64,000 bases of DNA from Planktothrix tepida PCC 9214 (GTDB lineage: Bacteria; Cyanobacteriota; Cyanobacteriia; Cyanobacteriales; Microcoleaceae): NCBI RefSeq assembly GCF_900009145.1, contig NZ_LN889801.1, positions 124,001-188,000 on the forward strand, in the 5' to 3' direction. Below the pieces are notes generated by a model. That model was not told the origin of the DNA, ran no database searches, and saw only the letters and a program-made list of their open reading frames with translations. A program made the position numbers and the translations under genes. Shown piece after piece: positions 62,190 to 64,000 of this stretch (positions are counted from its first letter, which is position 1; each line of letters begins with the position of its first letter).

Positions 62190-63524
62190 TTAGGTTGGGG
62201 GTTGGGTTAAACGTCGATAAACCGTTGCTAAACCATCGGAGTCTCCCACATTTCCAGGGAATAAAACAACGGGTAAATTGGGGTATAAAGGATGGTTAGA
62301 AGAGGTTTTCACCATTGAACAACCTGCTAACACTTGACCGAGTAACCGTGCTGTTTTTAACGCTAATCCTTTACTTAAAACATCATTAGAAGTAATCCCA
62401 CCTTTACTAATTAAAAATCCAATATCTTTCGGTAAACCTCGAACAATATCCATGAGTAAATCAGAGACTTTAATTCCAAAGGCTAACCGAGTTTCTACCG
62501 TGTCAAATTGTAATTCTTGACGACTGGTATAAATGACTGGGGTTTGACCCGCTTCATGAATAGCCTTGATTTGGTCTAAAATTTGCTGTAAGAGTTCCTG
62601 TCTTTGAGTCTCACTTTCTTCTAATAAATGGGAAACATCCACTTCAATCCCCACAACTCCAGGTTCTTGTAATAATCGTTCTAATTGTTGAGTTGATTTT
62701 TTAACATGAGAACCCATAATCACTACACCCGGTTTTCCATTTCGGGTATATTTTGCCATTTCTTCTGCGGGAATGGGTTGATTTCCCAATGCAGCTAAAG
62801 ACGTTAAAATACTCGCCGCGCTGCGGAATAAAAAGCGTTTTCCTTGACTAGCGGCGGTAATAATATCCGAGGCGAATTGATCAAAATCGGCTTGAGTTTC
62901 ACCATCGACAACCACACATTGATTGTCTGTTAAACGCATTAACCGAGGTAAGGTTCCTACCCGAATATCGGATAAAGAAAATCGTTCTACTTTTTCCGAT
63001 GGAATCAAACCTTTGGTTTTTTCGGTGACATAATCGGGTAAATAACTATGTTGATAAGCAAAGACCGAATCCTTAGCAAATTCCGTTAAATGAACGGGGG
63101 TTTCTACACCATCAACGATTAAATAATGAATACTATTGCGGGTAATTCTTCCCCCTTCAAAAAACGCAGGAACTAGAAAATGAGCATCAAAGGGGCCAAG
63201 TTCCTCGGCGATAACATCGGTTTCGACAGGATAGTGACCCCGGAGAGTTGAATCAGAACGACTCACCACCATAAAATCCGTAATGGATTCGGCGGCGAGG
63301 GCTAATTTTAAATTTTGGGTGACTTCACGGGTAACAGAAGCGGCTTGTTCGGGTGTTAAAGCTCTAGTATTGGTGAGAATAAAGGAAATCGGAGATTGGT
63401 CAGCCAGTCCAATTCGCAGAGTATCCACATCCCACTGAGTCAGCAATAAGCAACTATGAACGGTTTGAGAACCTGTGGGGTCATCATCGAGAACAATAAT
63501 TTTAGGTCGCATTGGAGTTCCCAT
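62190..63524 (-). CDS. Four-carbon acid sugar kinase family protein (DUF1537)
   Basis: The start is placed at the ATG at 63524 (MGTPMRPKIIVLDDDPTGSQ), or four codons later at 63512; the longer frame from 63620 begins inside an IS200/IS605 end and its first 32 residues have no family likeness. The 444-aa product has the DUF1537 N-terminal domain (IIVLDDDPTGSQ, ILTNTRALTPEQA, VVSRSDSTLRGHYPVETDVI) and the C-terminal nucleotide-binding domain (GKPGVVIMGSHVKKSTQQLE, LISKGGITSNDVLSKGLALK, LFPGNVGDSDGLATVYRRL). Relatives (OtnK, DtnK) phosphorylate D-threonate, D-erythronate and similar C4 acids. No catabolic partner genes are adjacent. Confidence 0.88.
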   Translation of the reverse strand: MGTPMRPKIIVLDDDPTGSQTVHSCLLLTQWDVDTLRIGLADQSPISFILTNTRALTPEQAASVTREVTQNLKLALAAESITDFMVVSRSDSTLRGHYPVETDVIAEELGPFDAHFLVPAFFEGGRITRNSIHYLIVDGVETPVHLTEFAKDSVFAYQHSYLPDYVTEKTKGLIPSEKVERFSLSDIRVGTLPRLMRLTDNQCVVVDGETQADFDQFASDIITAASQGKRFLFRSAASILTSLAALGNQPIPAEEMAKYTRNGKPGVVIMGSHVKKSTQQLERLLQEPGVVGIEVDVSHLLEESETQRQELLQQILDQIKAIHEAGQTPVIYTSRQELQFDTVETRLAFGIKVSDLLMDIVRGLPKDIGFLISKGGITSNDVLSKGLALKTARLLGQVLAGCSMVKTSSNHPLYPNLPVVLFPGNVGDSDGLATVYRRLTQPPT

Positions 63525-63582
63525 CAAAATTGTGTTGAGGTTATTGGAGGATTTTTTGGATATTAAGAAAAGCCTACCATTG

Positions 63583-63779
63583 TTGACATCCTCTCCGCCG
63601 TGAACGGACAGAGATTCCATCTATTTAAGTTACAAAAATTGACAACTGCTTAAATTTTGGCGGGTTGACGCTTCTTTGGGTGCTGCTATCTTGAGATAGT
63701 CTTACGTTTCCTCCACGTCCGTTTAGAGTCTCCGTGCATCCCGCCGGCGACAGTTCCAGATTACTTTGGTATCACCCTA
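63583..63779 (-). mobile_element. Relic of an IS200/IS605-type element (tnpB 3' end and right-end hairpin)
   Basis: Read on the minus strand, 63583-63618 has the wording GAATCTCTGTCCGTTCACGG followed by CGGAGAGGATGTCAAC, a stem-loop typical of the right ends of TnpB-carrying IS200/IS605 elements. Upstream (63660-63775) a frame reads SGTVAGGMHGDSKRTWRKRK before a stop, which resembles a decayed TnpB C-terminus. Neither a complete tnpB nor a tnpA is present, so it is a dead remnant. It borders the kinase gene and supplies a spurious upstream start codon. Confidence 0.65.
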
Positions 63780-64000
63780 TTAATATTGTTCAACTCCTGG
63801 GGGAGTAAAGCGAATTTCGATACGTCTTCTTGTTTCATCAGAAGCACGATTTTGCGACGCATATTGTCCTGAAGGTAAAAATAATTGTGCGGCTGAATAA
63901 GCTCTAAATTTTAACCCCTTTAAACGACCTTGTTCTTGAATAGCTTGGAGTTTTTTAACAACTGCTAAAGAGCGCATTAATCCTAAATCAGCATTGGAAC
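63780..64000 (-). CDS. OmpA/MotB-like C-terminal domain protein (partial, N-terminus outside window)
   Basis: The frame is open to the right edge, so only the last 72 or so residues are seen: NADLGLMRSLAVVKKLQAIQ, LKFRAYSAAQLFLPSGQYAS and ASDETRRRIEIRFTPPGVEQ. The pattern of helix, then strand with an R-R-I-E-I end (NRRVEI-like) is that of the OmpA/MotB peptidoglycan-binding domain. Such proteins tether an outer membrane or a motor complex to the cell wall. The internal Met at 63977 is unlikely to be the start because the family likeness extends upstream of it. An IS relic lies immediately downstream. Confidence 0.8.
   Translation of the reverse strand, partial: SNADLGLMRSLAVVKKLQAIQEQGRLKGLKFRAYSAAQLFLPSGQYASQNRASDETRRRIEIRFTPPGVEQY

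Noticed and set aside
1-64000. tRNA, rRNA, tmRNA or RNase P RNA genes
   Set aside because: None of the conserved arms or core sequences was noticed in the intergenic regions.

Overview
The window looks like chromosomal DNA of a cyanobacterium, most likely a filamentous Oscillatoriales-type organism (Planktothrix/Oscillatoria-like). This is an inference. It rests on the HIP1 octamer GCGATCGC recurring throughout, on protein families that are largely cyanobacterial (DnaK1-type chaperone, NblB-like HEAT protein, DUF928, DUF1997, a TIGR03792-like protein, histidine kinases with a VAHEINNP H-box), on AT-rich coding DNA, and on heptameric short tandem repeats such as (TCAGTTA)n and (AGGGAAC)n between genes. 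No rRNA, tRNA, CRISPR array or intact transposase gene was seen.

Layout. 1-11.0 kb is a glycan-modification locus: a minus-strand run of three large modular genes (a 419-aa methyltransferase, a 1383-aa protein with four methyltransferase-like modules and one glycosyltransferase module, and a glycosyltransferase running off the left edge), divergent from a 1001-aa TPR/GT41 glycosyltransferase. A domain of about 100 residues occurs three times in this locus. 11-22 kb holds mostly single genes: a TPR protein, a Uma2 nuclease-fold protein, an acyl-CoA dehydrogenase-like enzyme, an AbrB-type membrane protein with peroxiredoxin Q, a B12-binding radical SAM enzyme, aquaporin, PAP2 phosphatase, a CDF transporter and release factor 3. 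22-28 kb is a signalling block: a histidine kinase with an ethylene-receptor-type membrane domain, then, convergent to it, a multi-receiver response regulator whose 3' end overlaps a phosphopantetheinyl transferase gene.

28-50 kb is mainly housekeeping and conserved hypothetical genes (CorA-like, GatB, EgtD, LCP ligase, NblB-like, TPMT-like, a CBS-domain histidine kinase, QueD, HAD phosphatase, S66 peptidase, PheA, DUF1997, DUF928), plus a 31-codon membrane microprotein. 50.7-51.5 kb is a PAS...EAL gene destroyed by an internal deletion. 53.9-56.4 kb carries cyanase and then a cobalamin riboswitch in front of hupE-cobW, a cobalt/B12-linked unit. 56.7-59.8 kb is dnaK1-dnaJ. 59.8-61.8 kb is a two-gene unit of a methyltransferase and a heme-oxygenase-fold iron enzyme, with a perfect 24-bp palindrome upstream. 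The right end has a DUF1537-type sugar-acid kinase whose apparent N-terminus is borrowed from an adjacent IS200/IS605 relic, and a partial OmpA-like gene.

The best candidates for undescribed biology are the modular methyltransferase/glycosyltransferase locus (1-11 kb), the iron-enzyme/methyltransferase pair with its palindrome (59.8-61.9 kb), the ethylene-receptor-like kinase, and the two small membrane ORFs. Start codons were re-chosen wherever a TTG/GTG start was less plausible than a nearby ATG. All family names come from motif recognition by eye, without database searches.
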